From: an uncultured Candidatus Saccharibacteria bacterium
Lineage (GTDB): Bacteria; Patescibacteriota; Saccharimonadia; Saccharimonadales; Saccharimonadaceae
DNA: 64,000 nucleotides
Assembly: GCA_938030095.1 (NCBI GenBank)
Contig: CALHGK010000010.1
Coordinates: 62,001-126,000 of the forward strand
Reading direction: 5' to 3'
Shown here: positions 9,819-18,141 of the stretch, piece after piece
How the letters are laid out: each line of letters starts with the position of its first letter
Numbering within the stretch: the stretch's first letter is position 1
Notes under the pieces: model-generated
Databases searched by the model: none
Told to the model about the DNA's origin: nothing
The model's input: the letters and a program-made list of their open reading frames with translations, nothing else
Translations under genes and position numbers: made by a program

Positions 9819-10847
9819 CTACCTTACGTTTGCTTCGGTAGCTTCGGTTTTTTCTTTATCGACTTCGGCAAATTTGCGCTCGACCGCCATGATGTACAGC
9901 TGCATAAAGATCGGGCGAGGTAAGATATCATACAGGTACCATACCAGTGTTTTCTTGGCATGTGGGAGCTCGGTGTTTTTCCACGGAGTGAGTGCAAAGT
10001 ACTTTTGCCACAGCAGCCGGTTCGGGTGCTTGTTGCCAACTTCCCACGGTTTGCCCTGAATGCCATAGAGCGAGTGAATAATCTTGGGACTGTAATAGTT
10101 AGTCATAATCTCGTCGTAACTATAGAAATACGGCTGCTTAAGATTATTAATGCGCAGCAGATCTTGCGGCCGGTAAGCATAAAAAGCACTAGAGAAATTA
10201 TAGGCGATATCGAGCGTCTTAATCTGCCCTCGGAACATAACATTACAGAGGTCTTGATCGGCAATGACATAGTCGCTTTTCTTCGACAGGTGCTCAACGA
10301 CTTGACTCGATACATCATCTTTGAGCCATTTTTTGTGATTGATAAGCATGATACCACAATTGTAGTAACCATCGGTGGGCTGGAGGCCAATCGTTGCTTT
10401 GTGCTGATTAGTGAGCGTATCGTAAGCCAGTGCCATGATATTTTTCTCAAAATCAAGCTCCAGCAATCCATCAAGCGAGCTGGTAATGATCGTATGCGGA
10501 TTAAGGTAGAGTAAGCGATCGGTCTTGATATCAAGATCGGCTAGCGCCAGCATCTTGAGCCACGTCACATACACGCCATGCCACGGCTTGACACCTAGCT
10601 TCTGTAATTTCTTGTGATATGTGTTGGGATTGATGAATGTTAAATAGGCGTTGGGGTATTTTTCAACCAACTTCTTGAGACGGTCCTTACTTTGTTTGCT
10701 CAGCTTATACCCACAATAAAAAATATGAATCTCGTCGAGTGTCTTGTTGTTCTCAAGCAGTGATGCGATCGAAATTGCACTCACCACTGCATAGTTATCG
10801 TCACTTTGATACAAGACGTTTAAGATTTTCTTTTTGACTCTGGGCAT
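9819..10847 (-). CDS. GT8-family glycosyltransferase-like protein lacking the DXD motif
   Basis: A 342-residue protein with the glycosyltransferase family 8 layout: NVLYQSDDNYA at the start, YNCGIMLINHKKW near residue 162, DQDLCNV near 200 and IIHSLYGIQGKPW near 265. The usual DXD metal site (normally YLDxD) is replaced by YLNPHTII at about 114-121, so Asn-Pro-His takes its place. The enzyme may use another donor or mechanism, or be inactive. An AAGGAG Shine-Dalgarno precedes the start, and the gene follows rmlD copy 2 by 16 nt, so the two form an operon with a terminator after it. Confidence 0.8.
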   Translation of the reverse strand: MPRVKKKILNVLYQSDDNYAVVSAISIASLLENNKTLDEIHIFYCGYKLSKQSKDRLKKLVEKYPNAYLTFINPNTYHKKLQKLGVKPWHGVYVTWLKMLALADLDIKTDRLLYLNPHTIITSSLDGLLELDFEKNIMALAYDTLTNQHKATIGLQPTDGYYNCGIMLINHKKWLKDDVSSQVVEHLSKKSDYVIADQDLCNVMFRGQIKTLDIAYNFSSAFYAYRPQDLLRINNLKQPYFYSYDEIMTNYYSPKIIHSLYGIQGKPWEVGNKHPNRLLWQKYFALTPWKNTELPHAKKTLVWYLYDILPRPIFMQLYIMAVERKFAEVDKEKTEATEANVR

Positions 10848-10863
10848 GGCCTGCCTCTCTCCT

Positions 10864-11721
10864 TTATTCCACCGCTGCTATGTTTTTTACGTAGTTTTCC
10901 AGTAATGGCTGATAGCTCTCACTGATGAATCCTGTGTTGTGCAACTTCGACAAATTCATATCACTATACATTGGTCGAGGTGCAAACGGAATCTTATCCT
11001 TACTATACTCTTGTGTTGACACTTTTACAACCCTATCGCGATCGTGCCCTGCATATTCGAAGACATCCTCAGCAAGCTCTGCCCATGACTTGATCGGTCC
11101 GGAGTTAGACACGTGGTACAAACCATACTCGGCCTTGGTGTCTATCAAATGCTTGGTGGCACGCGCAATCTCCGACGCAAAGGTTGGCCGGCCATATTGA
11201 TCATCCACAACCTTGGGATTAATGCGCATATCGGCCAGGCGCTTCATCGTCCGTGGAAAGTTGTGCCCATCGCCAATCACCCAGGAGACACGCAGTACAT
11301 AATGACGCGGCGCAAGGCTGACCAGTAGATCCCCAGCTGCCTTGACGTCGCCATAGACCGACAGCGGGGAGAGCGACTCATCCTCGCCATGGTTTTTGTT
11401 CGTCCCATCAAAGACATAGTCAGATGAATAGTGCACTAATGTAATATCGTGCTCCAGCGCTACTTTGACGAGATTGCGCGGGCCAACGGCATTAACCTGC
11501 CACGCTTTGGTGCGGCCTTCAATCGTTTCAGATCCATCGGCATTGACGAACGCCGCCGCGTTGATAATGACATCAACACCCGACCAATCATACCCAAGCA
11601 CCTGCTCTTCATCCGCAATGTCGAGCTGCTGGTGGCCCAGTGCCGTGGCCTTTGGATATATCTCTTGGAGCGCTCGCCCCACTTGGCCATTACAACCCAA
11701 TATTACAATCCCCTTGCTCAT
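10864..11721 (-). CDS. rmlD: dTDP-4-dehydrorhamnose reductase (copy 2)
   Basis: Also 285 residues, a clear paralogue of the product at 5630-6487: VILGCNGQVGRA, YSSDYVFDG, YGDVKAAGDL with Tyr-Lys, and RVSWVIGDG. The substrate could be the same 4-keto sugar or a related one. It heads a two-gene leftward operon with the GT8 gene. A strong Shine-Dalgarno (AAAGGAGGG) and a TATAAT (11743-11748) lie upstream. Why the genome keeps two copies is not evident from the sequence. Confidence 0.9.
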   Translation of the reverse strand: MSKGIVILGCNGQVGRALQEIYPKATALGHQQLDIADEEQVLGYDWSGVDVIINAAAFVNADGSETIEGRTKAWQVNAVGPRNLVKVALEHDITLVHYSSDYVFDGTNKNHGEDESLSPLSVYGDVKAAGDLLVSLAPRHYVLRVSWVIGDGHNFPRTMKRLADMRINPKVVDDQYGRPTFASEIARATKHLIDTKAEYGLYHVSNSGPIKSWAELAEDVFEYAGHDRDRVVKVSTQEYSKDKIPFAPRPMYSDMNLSKLHNTGFISESYQPLLENYVKNIAAVE

Positions 11722-11742
11722 ATACCCTCCTTTGTTTCCGCT

Positions 11743-11748
11743 ATTATA
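11743..11748 (-). promoter_or_regulatory. -10 box of the rmlD copy 2 operon
   Basis: TATAAT on the minus strand, 21 nt before the ATG, with AAAGGAGGG in between: a leadered promoter. Confidence 0.55.
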
Positions 11749-11962
11749 GCACAGTTAGCGTAAGCTTTTTGAGATATATGAAATCGTATGGTCGATGTGA
11801 GACAAAAAATACACTGAAGAGCTACCCTACCCCTTTTAAAAACTCATATGGCACCGTTAGATCTCTCACCTCCTCAGGATATATTGTTACAATCAATTTC
11901 GCTAAGTAGTGAGTCAGAAAAACTTGAATCTCATAACCTCTCTTTCTTAGCACTAGATAGAA

Positions 11963-12090
11963 CCCCACTTTCTCATCGCTCCATCAGATAGAGGTGTACA
12001 ATCAATTGTAATGATTGATTTTATCTCAGCACAAGAGGTCGGTGTCTTGTAGACTCAACCCTTTTGTTACTTCGTCGGAGGGAGTGTGGG
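11963..12090 (+). ncRNA. Candidate structured RNA, copy A
   Basis: A 128-nt non-coding segment related to 29105-29234. Shared parts in the same order: a CTCC followed by GAT(A)GAG-GTGT; a hairpin (here AATCAAT 12000-12006 with ATTGATT 12014-12020); the core CAGCACAAGAGGTCG (12027-12041, 14 of 15 bases identical to the other copy); ACCCTT; and a closing GGAGGG. The ends can pair in part (CCCAC with GTGGG, CTCC with GGAG). GGTCGG (12037-12042) can pair with TCAACC (12055-12060) with one mismatch and one G-U pair. G-U pairing favours transcription from the + strand. Function unknown. Confidence 0.5.
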
Positions 12091-12204
12091 AAAATCTTTG
12101 ATACTTAGGTAAGCAGATTAATAATAAAATCTGATATTTCTCACAAAAAACACAAAAAAACCAATAGCTTTGTCTCAGAGCGATATGGCAATCATCCACC
12201 TACA

Positions 12205-13434
12205 CTACAACACAGCCATACAGCGCAGCTGCCGGCGATAAACTGCCGCGAGCAGCACCGCTTGGATGATGCCTGCCACCATAAAACACAGCACACTACC
12301 CAGCATCGCATAGTGCTGCACCACGCTATATGACACGACTGTGAGTACGATATTACTCAGCAAAAGTATATAGAACTGCCCTTTAAACTCGCGCAGCACG
12401 GTGAGGATATTGATATAAATCGACACCAGCGCATTAGCCACCGCTCCCACCACCATGATGAGCAGCTCAGTGCGATAATCAGTAATACGCGCATTAAAAA
12501 TGAGAGTAAGAAGCGGTGCCCCAACCAGCCACGTCGCAATCAGTGTCAGCGCACTAATCCCCAAGACGATGAGGATAATTTTGCTCACCAGCGCGTGGAA
12601 CTCAAGGCGCTTCTGCTGATGATAGAGCTCCGACAGCTGCACGATATTGGGCTGAATAATGAAGGTAATAAACAGCGAGAGTAATGTAATGGGCATAGCC
12701 ATAATACCAAAATACGCGATCTCGTGCGTGTGGAATGTATCGAGAAAATAGCGCGGAATATTAAGCGAAAACATCGTCAAAAATGTGGTAAGAAACACTG
12801 GTGCGCAGCGCCGCATGATCATACCAACATGACGCAGCTTGGGCACGAGATGATCGATATGGGGCTGGATAGATTCGTACCGCTGTACCTGTTGCCAATC
12901 ATACAACACAAGCATGAGAGCATTAACCACCACAATTGCCACCACCCCCCACAGTACACTATGCATAAGCATATCGACGAGCAAAAATGCCACAAAGCCC
13001 CCTACCGCCTTAATCGTAAGCGAATAGCCAACGATGTAGAGCCTGTGGTGAATCTGCAGCACGCCATAGAGTGCGTCGGCCACTGCCTCCAGCGCCTTGA
13101 AGAGTACGAGCGCGATGATGATACTCGACTTCACGACATCATAGTGATTTGCCACGCAAAACAGCACCGCACCCACCATCATCACGATCGACGTCACGAG
13201 TTTGACGGCAAGGTAACTGCTGCTACTAAACTCTTTGCGCACATCCGACACCTGATAAGTACGCCCACCCCATAAACCAATCGCCCAAAACACCACCGAG
13301 AGCGACAGCGCAAAGGAAAAAACCCCCGAGTCGGCAATGCCATTCAGCCGCGTAATAAGCAGCAGGAGCGCCGGCGAGATGGCACTTTGCAAAAAGGAGC
13401 CGATGGAATTCCAGATATAATTTTTAGATTGCAT
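12205..13434 (-). CDS. Wzx-like polysaccharide flippase (MATE-fold membrane protein)
   Basis: A 409-residue polytopic membrane protein with about 12 hydrophobic stretches, matching the polysaccharide biosynthesis/MOP flippase families. It would flip lipid-linked sugar units across the membrane. The N terminus (residues 8-30, including FLQSAISPALLLLITR) has the amphipathic then hydrophobic start common in Wzx proteins. A TATACT lies 10 nt before the ATG with no Shine-Dalgarno. It sits alone on the minus strand, divergent from the DUF2142 gene. It could serve glycans other than those exported by Wzm/Wzt. Confidence 0.75.
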   Translation of the reverse strand: MQSKNYIWNSIGSFLQSAISPALLLLITRLNGIADSGVFSFALSLSVVFWAIGLWGGRTYQVSDVRKEFSSSSYLAVKLVTSIVMMVGAVLFCVANHYDVVKSSIIIALVLFKALEAVADALYGVLQIHHRLYIVGYSLTIKAVGGFVAFLLVDMLMHSVLWGVVAIVVVNALMLVLYDWQQVQRYESIQPHIDHLVPKLRHVGMIMRRCAPVFLTTFLTMFSLNIPRYFLDTFHTHEIAYFGIMAMPITLLSLFITFIIQPNIVQLSELYHQQKRLEFHALVSKIILIVLGISALTLIATWLVGAPLLTLIFNARITDYRTELLIMVVGAVANALVSIYINILTVLREFKGQFYILLLSNIVLTVVSYSVVQHYAMLGSVLCFMVAGIIQAVLLAAVYRRQLRCMAVL

Positions 13435-13444
13435 AATCTTATTT

Positions 13445-13450
13445 AGTATA
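13445..13450 (-). promoter_or_regulatory. -10 box of the flippase gene
   Basis: TATACT on the minus strand, 10 nt before the ATG at 13434, no Shine-Dalgarno. Confidence 0.45.
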
Positions 13451-13487
13451 CCACTGGTTGGTTATTTCTCGCGATTTAGACCATAAT

Positions 13488-13516
13488 TTGCTCTGTTGTG
13501 ATTTGTGCTCTATAAT
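13488..13516 (+). promoter_or_regulatory. Promoter of the DUF2142 gene
   Basis: TTGCTC (13488-13493), 17-nt spacer, TATAAT (13511-13516), 10 nt to the ATG at 13527. It lies inside the 5' extension that would be coding if the upstream ATG at 13458 were used, which argues for 13527. Confidence 0.6.
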
Positions 13517-13526
13517 CAGGCGTGTT

Positions 13527-14966
13527 ATGAAGAAATATTGGGCATTATTCGAATCATTTATTGCACGGCCAGAGCGGGTCTTTCTTTCGCTGTGTTTGTT
13601 GTTTGGCTTATTGTCGGCGTTTTTTGTGCCGCAGCTGTCGGTGAGTGATGAAAATATGCACTACTTGCGGGCGTATGCGCTGGCAGATGGGCGCTTAGAA
13701 TCCAAGCGCTGCACCTATCCAGCGGACGTTAATGGCCGAGCATCATCGGTGTATCATGGCAATATCAGCGCTGATTATTCGCGCCCCATCAACCGCTCAG
13801 ATCTCAAGACAACAAGCAAATGCAACAGTGCTGTGGGCTATGCCCCTATTATGCATGCACCGCAAACGCTTGGTATTTTCATCGCTAATATCTTCAATGG
13901 GTCGACAGGCCTAACGATTCTCTTTGGGCGGATTGCAAACTTGCTGTTCTACGCGCTCAGTGTATTTTTCATTATCAAGTGGGTGCGCATTGGTAAGTGG
14001 GTCTTTGCAGTAGTGGGGCTGCTACCACTAATGGTTCATCTCGCTGCCTCGCTCTCGAGCGATGTCATGACGAACGTGGCGATATTCCTCATTACTGCCA
14101 TGACGCTCAATCTCTACACCCAAGAAACGCTGATCCGCCGCAAGCAAGTTGCTGGCCTCTTAGCTATAGCGGCGCTGCTGGCACTGACCAAGGCGGTTAA
14201 TGGTTTGCTGCTCTTCCCGCTTCTGTTTTTGCCAAAGCGACTCTTCATCCCAAACACCGAGCTGCCGAAGCTGCCATCACTTTTCAAGAAGCTCCCCCTC
14301 AACCTGCATAAGTGGGCACTGATCGCGGGCGCTGGCATTGTGTCGCTGGCGGCACTGCTCATCTGGCAAAAGATCTATGATGGTGCACTCCTCTCATCTG
14401 GCGCAGCCGATAATCCGCTGCATCACAACCCGCTTATGTTTATCCGTATCCTCTTTAACACCTACATCAATCCAAACATTGGCTACACCGATATCGTAGT
14501 ACGTGGTAGTGTGGGCGACTTCTCAAGCTTCAAATATCACCTGCCGCTCTTTGTTTTGATTCCACTCTTTCTGCTGGTCTTTCTTGCACTCATCAAGCGC
14601 GATAAGGCCGAGGAGCAAGCACTAGCACCAGCTGCTGGTCGATTAGCCGCGGCCAACCTCACTACTGTTGCCGTCTTTATTGCGGCGGTTTCATACGCGA
14701 TGTACACCGCCTGGGCGCTGCTACCAATTCGCTTTGGTGCTGGTGCATACTACGCCGATGGGGTGCAGGGGCGTTACTTTACGGCGCTACTCGTGCTCCT
14801 CATCCCCTGTGGGGTGTGGCTACGCAAGTATATTTGGTTCCATACTGCCTCGGCTAAGGTATTTCACGCCCTTATATTCTTTGGCTGCGGGGCAATTTTG
14901 TTGTACTACACCTTTGGCACCTATTGGGCCTATCACGCGCCGATACCGGTACCACCGGTGGCATAA
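13527..14966 (+). CDS. DUF2142-type polytopic membrane protein
   Basis: A 479-residue protein with about ten membrane segments, the first at about 19-39. The segment SDENMHYLRAYALADG near residue 43 corresponds to the PDExxHF-like motif of DUF2142 proteins, which sit in surface polysaccharide loci and resemble GT-C glycosyltransferases (Asp-Glu in the first outer loop). A role in sugar transfer on the outer membrane face is likely but unproven. Start chosen by the promoter at 13488-13516. It is followed by 225 bp with no gene and then the secreted-protein pair. Confidence 0.72.
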   Translation: MKKYWALFESFIARPERVFLSLCLLFGLLSAFFVPQLSVSDENMHYLRAYALADGRLESKRCTYPADVNGRASSVYHGNISADYSRPINRSDLKTTSKCNSAVGYAPIMHAPQTLGIFIANIFNGSTGLTILFGRIANLLFYALSVFFIIKWVRIGKWVFAVVGLLPLMVHLAASLSSDVMTNVAIFLITAMTLNLYTQETLIRRKQVAGLLAIAALLALTKAVNGLLLFPLLFLPKRLFIPNTELPKLPSLFKKLPLNLHKWALIAGAGIVSLAALLIWQKIYDGALLSSGAADNPLHHNPLMFIRILFNTYINPNIGYTDIVVRGSVGDFSSFKYHLPLFVLIPLFLLVFLALIKRDKAEEQALAPAAGRLAAANLTTVAVFIAAVSYAMYTAWALLPIRFGAGAYYADGVQGRYFTALLVLLIPCGVWLRKYIWFHTASAKVFHALIFFGCGAILLYYTFGTYWAYHAPIPVPPVA

Positions 14967-15157
14967 ATCTCGGTGCTAGCACGAGGGGTTGATGTTTATA
15001 GAGAAGCAGTACTCTTTGTGGTGTCTTGAATGAGAGAGTAATACAAACAGAGCGATACGAGAATTGGTAAGGTTCTGATATACCATTGAGAAGATGGGAT
15101 TATATAAGGATTCTTTGATATTCCATATTCCACCTTCCCCTTTCATGACGCTTATGC

Positions 15158-15163
15158 TATAGT
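15158..15163 (+). promoter_or_regulatory. -10 box before the membrane-anchored protein gene
   Basis: TATAGT (15158-15163), preceded by an overlapping TATGCT, 28 nt before the ATG at 15192. A GTG at 15162 overlaps it and is rejected as start. Confidence 0.35.
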
Positions 15164-15191
15164 GACATGGAACACTAATAGCACAAGCATT

Positions 15192-15767
15192 ATGAAATTA
15201 TTACGTACTCTATCCAAAAAACGTCTCACGCTCATCATTGGTATTGGCATTGCGCTCGTCGCCGCTGGTGGTTATGGTGCCTATATCGCAACGCGTCCCG
15301 TCTCGCTACCACCCCTGTCAGATGAGCCAACGCCAGCCCAAAAACAAACGCAGCACAAGACCGATGCCGCCACGAAGGAATCATTTCTAGATAGCAACAC
15401 AAACCACGATACGAATACTACCAAAGACACCTCACAGCAGCGCACCACCCAGGCTCAGCCCGCGCCAATTCCAACGTCAGCGAAACATATTGAGCTCTCT
15501 GCTGAGCAGTCAGGCGAAACGGTCGTTGTGACTACTAAGCTGAGAGAACAAGGCTTTTCCTCTGGTCAGTGCGTGCTGACGATCACTAGTAGCGAGCAGC
15601 GCTCTGAGCAGCACGCTGCCATCATCTACCAACCAGAATATTCCACCTGTGCTGGCTTCTCTGTGCCCGTCCGATCATTGCCCAAAGGTACGTGGCATAT
15701 CTCTCTCACTGTCACGCCGCTTGGTGGCAAGGCACTCACGAAGACACTTGATAAGGAGATTCGCTAG
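15192..15767 (+). CDS. Membrane-anchored extracellular protein, unknown function
   Basis: A 191-residue protein: basic N terminus, one membrane segment (about 12-33), a linker of about 60 residues rich in Thr, Gln, Lys and Pro, then a domain of about 95 residues that looks all-beta and has two Cys (about 128 and 153) that could form a disulphide. The family is not recognised. It ends directly before the ATG of the ChW-repeat protein, whose Shine-Dalgarno lies inside this gene, so the two are co-expressed and may work together at the surface. Confidence 0.65.
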   Translation: MKLLRTLSKKRLTLIIGIGIALVAAGGYGAYIATRPVSLPPLSDEPTPAQKQTQHKTDAATKESFLDSNTNHDTNTTKDTSQQRTTQAQPAPIPTSAKHIELSAEQSGETVVVTTKLREQGFSSGQCVLTITSSEQRSEQHAAIIYQPEYSTCAGFSVPVRSLPKGTWHISLTVTPLGGKALTKTLDKEIR

Positions 15768-18074
15768 ATGATGGCTCAATCACACTCCACTACTCGTCTC
15801 TTCTCGACATATTGGCGATATATCCTTGCTGGTGTTTTGTGTGTGAGTTTATTTGCTGCGACTGTCCTCTCCCGCCCAGCCCAAGCAGTAACGGCAGCCG
15901 ATTGGCGAGCAGGCAATATCGTTGATGATTTGCTCTTTACTAATAGCGACGATATGTCAGTGGCAGATATTCAGGCGTTTCTCAATAGCCTCAACCCACA
16001 ATGCGACACCTATGGCCGGCAGCCTGCTGCCGAACACGGCCGGCGCGATATCAGCCGAGCACAGTATGCCGCCGCTCGAGGTTGGCATGGGCCACCATAT
16101 GTCTGCCTTAAGGACTATTATGAAGTGCCTAAATACACACCGGGCAATTACATCCCTGCCAATAACTTCGGTGGAGTGATTCCCGCTGGAGCAGTCAGCG
16201 CCGCGCAGATTATCTATGATGCTGCCAAGCAAAACAATCTCAACCCTAAAGTCCTGCTGGTGAAAATCGCCACCGAGTCGGCTGGCCCGCTCACCTCCGA
16301 CACGTGGCCCCTCCAAAACCAATACACCTATGCGATGGGCTCGCACTGCCCCGATAGCGGCCCGGGTGGTAGCGCCAATTGCGATCGCAACTACGCTGGC
16401 TTCTCGATGCAAGTTGCCTCAGGAGCGCAGCTCATCCGCTGGTATCTCGATAGTATGCAGCAGCCTTGGTGGTCGTACAAAAAGCCGTTTGCGACCAATC
16501 GTATCCTGTGGAATGTGGTGCAGCGAGGCTGCGGCGCTGGCGATGTGTATATCGAGAGCAAGGCCACGGCGGCACTCTACACCTACACACCCTACCAGCC
16601 CAATCAAGCAGCCCTGGCTAATATGTATGGCTTAGGCGATCATTGCAGCGCCTATGGCAACCGCAACTTCTGGCGTGTGTGGAACGACTGGTTTGGCTCG
16701 ACCCAGCATAGCCGGCCACTGATTAGCTTCCGCTCGCACAGCAGCTACATCGGCTGGACAGGGGTAATTCATAACCGTGGCATTACAGGTATCACCGGCC
16801 AAAGCAAGGCAATGCAAGCTCTCACGATCGATGGGGAGGTAAATTATACATCATACAGCAACGAGCGCGGTTGGCAGCCCTCTGTGCAGGGCAGTATGCA
16901 ATCGGGTACAACAGGGCTTGGCCGGCCAATTACCGCCGTCAAGATCCAGCCAACTGGTACTCTCGCCCAAGCGTACGACATCTACTATCGCACCCACGTG
17001 AGCTACATTGGCTGGATGGGCTGGGCCAAGAATGGTGAAGTGGCTGGTGTAACTGGCGGAGCTAACAATGTTATCGAAGCGGTTGAAATAAAGCTTGTGC
17101 GTAAAGGAACGCCTGCACCTGAGCCATCTGGAGTAGCGTATAAAAATATCGCGACGCATGGCGACCCATCACCCCTCAAGCTCTCACTCAGCTCACATGT
17201 CGGTATGGTTGGCTGGCAGCCAGAAGTGCGCGATGAGATGACGAGCGGTACCACTGGCCAAAGCCGCCGCATCGAAGCCATCAAAGCATCGCTCCACAAC
17301 ACAACGGGCCTGCCAGGCAACATCCAATATTCATCACACGTTAGCTACGTCGGCTGGCAAGATTGGAAACAAGCAGGCGACGTATCTGGCACCACAGGGC
17401 AGTTCCGCTCCATTGAGGCAGTCCGCTTCTTACTTACTGGCAAACTTGCCACTACATACGACATCTGGTACCGAGGTTACTCGCAATACGTCGGCTGGAT
17501 GGGTTGGGCCAAGAATGGCCAACCAGCTGGTTCGACTGGCGCCTACCGGCAGCTCGAAGCACTAGAGGTGCGCCTTGTGCCGAAGCATACACTCAATTTG
17601 CCTGGTGGTGCCTTTTATAACCCAACCAATACTGCTGTGCCCGATCTCTATCAACTGAGCTATGCTGCCCACGTAAGCTACATCGGCTGGATGCCCGATG
17701 TGTCGCACCCCATTATGGCTGGCACCACTGGCAAATCACGCTACCTCGAGGCAATCCGCCTTGGCAAAGCCGTATCGCTGCGCGATGGCTCACTCATCAC
17801 CATCCAGTGCGACGCAAAAGCGGCTGGTCAGTGGCTTCCATCGGCCACCCTCTCATCATCGCAGTCTTGTGGCACGACTGGCCAGCGCAAAGCGCTCGAA
17901 GCCCTCAAGCTTAACCTCAGTCCCGCCGACGCCACTCGCTACGATATTTATTACAACACTCACCTCTCCTGGGTAGGTTGGCAGGGCTGGAAAAAGAACG
18001 GCGAGGTTGCCGGCGACCGACCCGGTTCGCATATCGAAGCAGTGATGATTAAGCTCGTCGAGAAGAGTGAGTGA
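15768..18074 (+). CDS. Secreted lysozyme-like protein with nine ChW-type repeats
   Basis: 768 residues. Signal peptide about 1-40 (hydrophobic 19-35, cleavage after AQA). Residues about 140-310 look like a lysozyme/transglycosylase-type domain, with KIATESAGP placing a candidate catalytic Glu near 170, and several Cys. From about 319 to the end are nine repeats built on GW...GTTGQSR.IEA, matching clostridial hydrophobic (ChW) repeats, in three triads: each has a VSYIGW-type unit, a GWQP- or QWLP-type unit and a unit containing GW.K.G. or similar. ChW repeats bind cell surfaces in Gram-positives. The protein probably binds and cuts a wall, its own or a host's (inference). AAGGAG precedes the start by 9 nt. 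Confidence 0.8.
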   Translation: MMAQSHSTTRLFSTYWRYILAGVLCVSLFAATVLSRPAQAVTAADWRAGNIVDDLLFTNSDDMSVADIQAFLNSLNPQCDTYGRQPAAEHGRRDISRAQYAAARGWHGPPYVCLKDYYEVPKYTPGNYIPANNFGGVIPAGAVSAAQIIYDAAKQNNLNPKVLLVKIATESAGPLTSDTWPLQNQYTYAMGSHCPDSGPGGSANCDRNYAGFSMQVASGAQLIRWYLDSMQQPWWSYKKPFATNRILWNVVQRGCGAGDVYIESKATAALYTYTPYQPNQAALANMYGLGDHCSAYGNRNFWRVWNDWFGSTQHSRPLISFRSHSSYIGWTGVIHNRGITGITGQSKAMQALTIDGEVNYTSYSNERGWQPSVQGSMQSGTTGLGRPITAVKIQPTGTLAQAYDIYYRTHVSYIGWMGWAKNGEVAGVTGGANNVIEAVEIKLVRKGTPAPEPSGVAYKNIATHGDPSPLKLSLSSHVGMVGWQPEVRDEMTSGTTGQSRRIEAIKASLHNTTGLPGNIQYSSHVSYVGWQDWKQAGDVSGTTGQFRSIEAVRFLLTGKLATTYDIWYRGYSQYVGWMGWAKNGQPAGSTGAYRQLEALEVRLVPKHTLNLPGGAFYNPTNTAVPDLYQLSYAAHVSYIGWMPDVSHPIMAGTTGKSRYLEAIRLGKAVSLRDGSLITIQCDAKAAGQWLPSATLSSSQSCGTTGQRKALEALKLNLSPADATRYDIYYNTHLSWVGWQGWKKNGEVAGDRPGSHIEAVMIKLVEKSE

Positions 18075-18082
18075 TCAACATA

Positions 18083-18116
18083 TAAAACACTCCTCCCATA
18101 TCTGTGGGAGGAGTGT
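18083..18116 (-). terminator. Hairpin terminator between convergent genes
   Basis: Eleven-base-pair stem ACACTCCTCCC / GGGAGGAGTGT (18087-18097 with 18106-18116). Leftwards it is followed by TTTTAT, serving the large glycosyltransferase gene; it may also stop the ChW gene transcript. Confidence 0.8.
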
Positions 18117-18141
18117 CATACATTATAACAAGACAACAACT

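Noticed and set aside
9625..10059. 144-codon frame on the + strand
   Set aside because: Crosses the GT8 terminator and runs antisense into that gene; no Shine-Dalgarno or family features.
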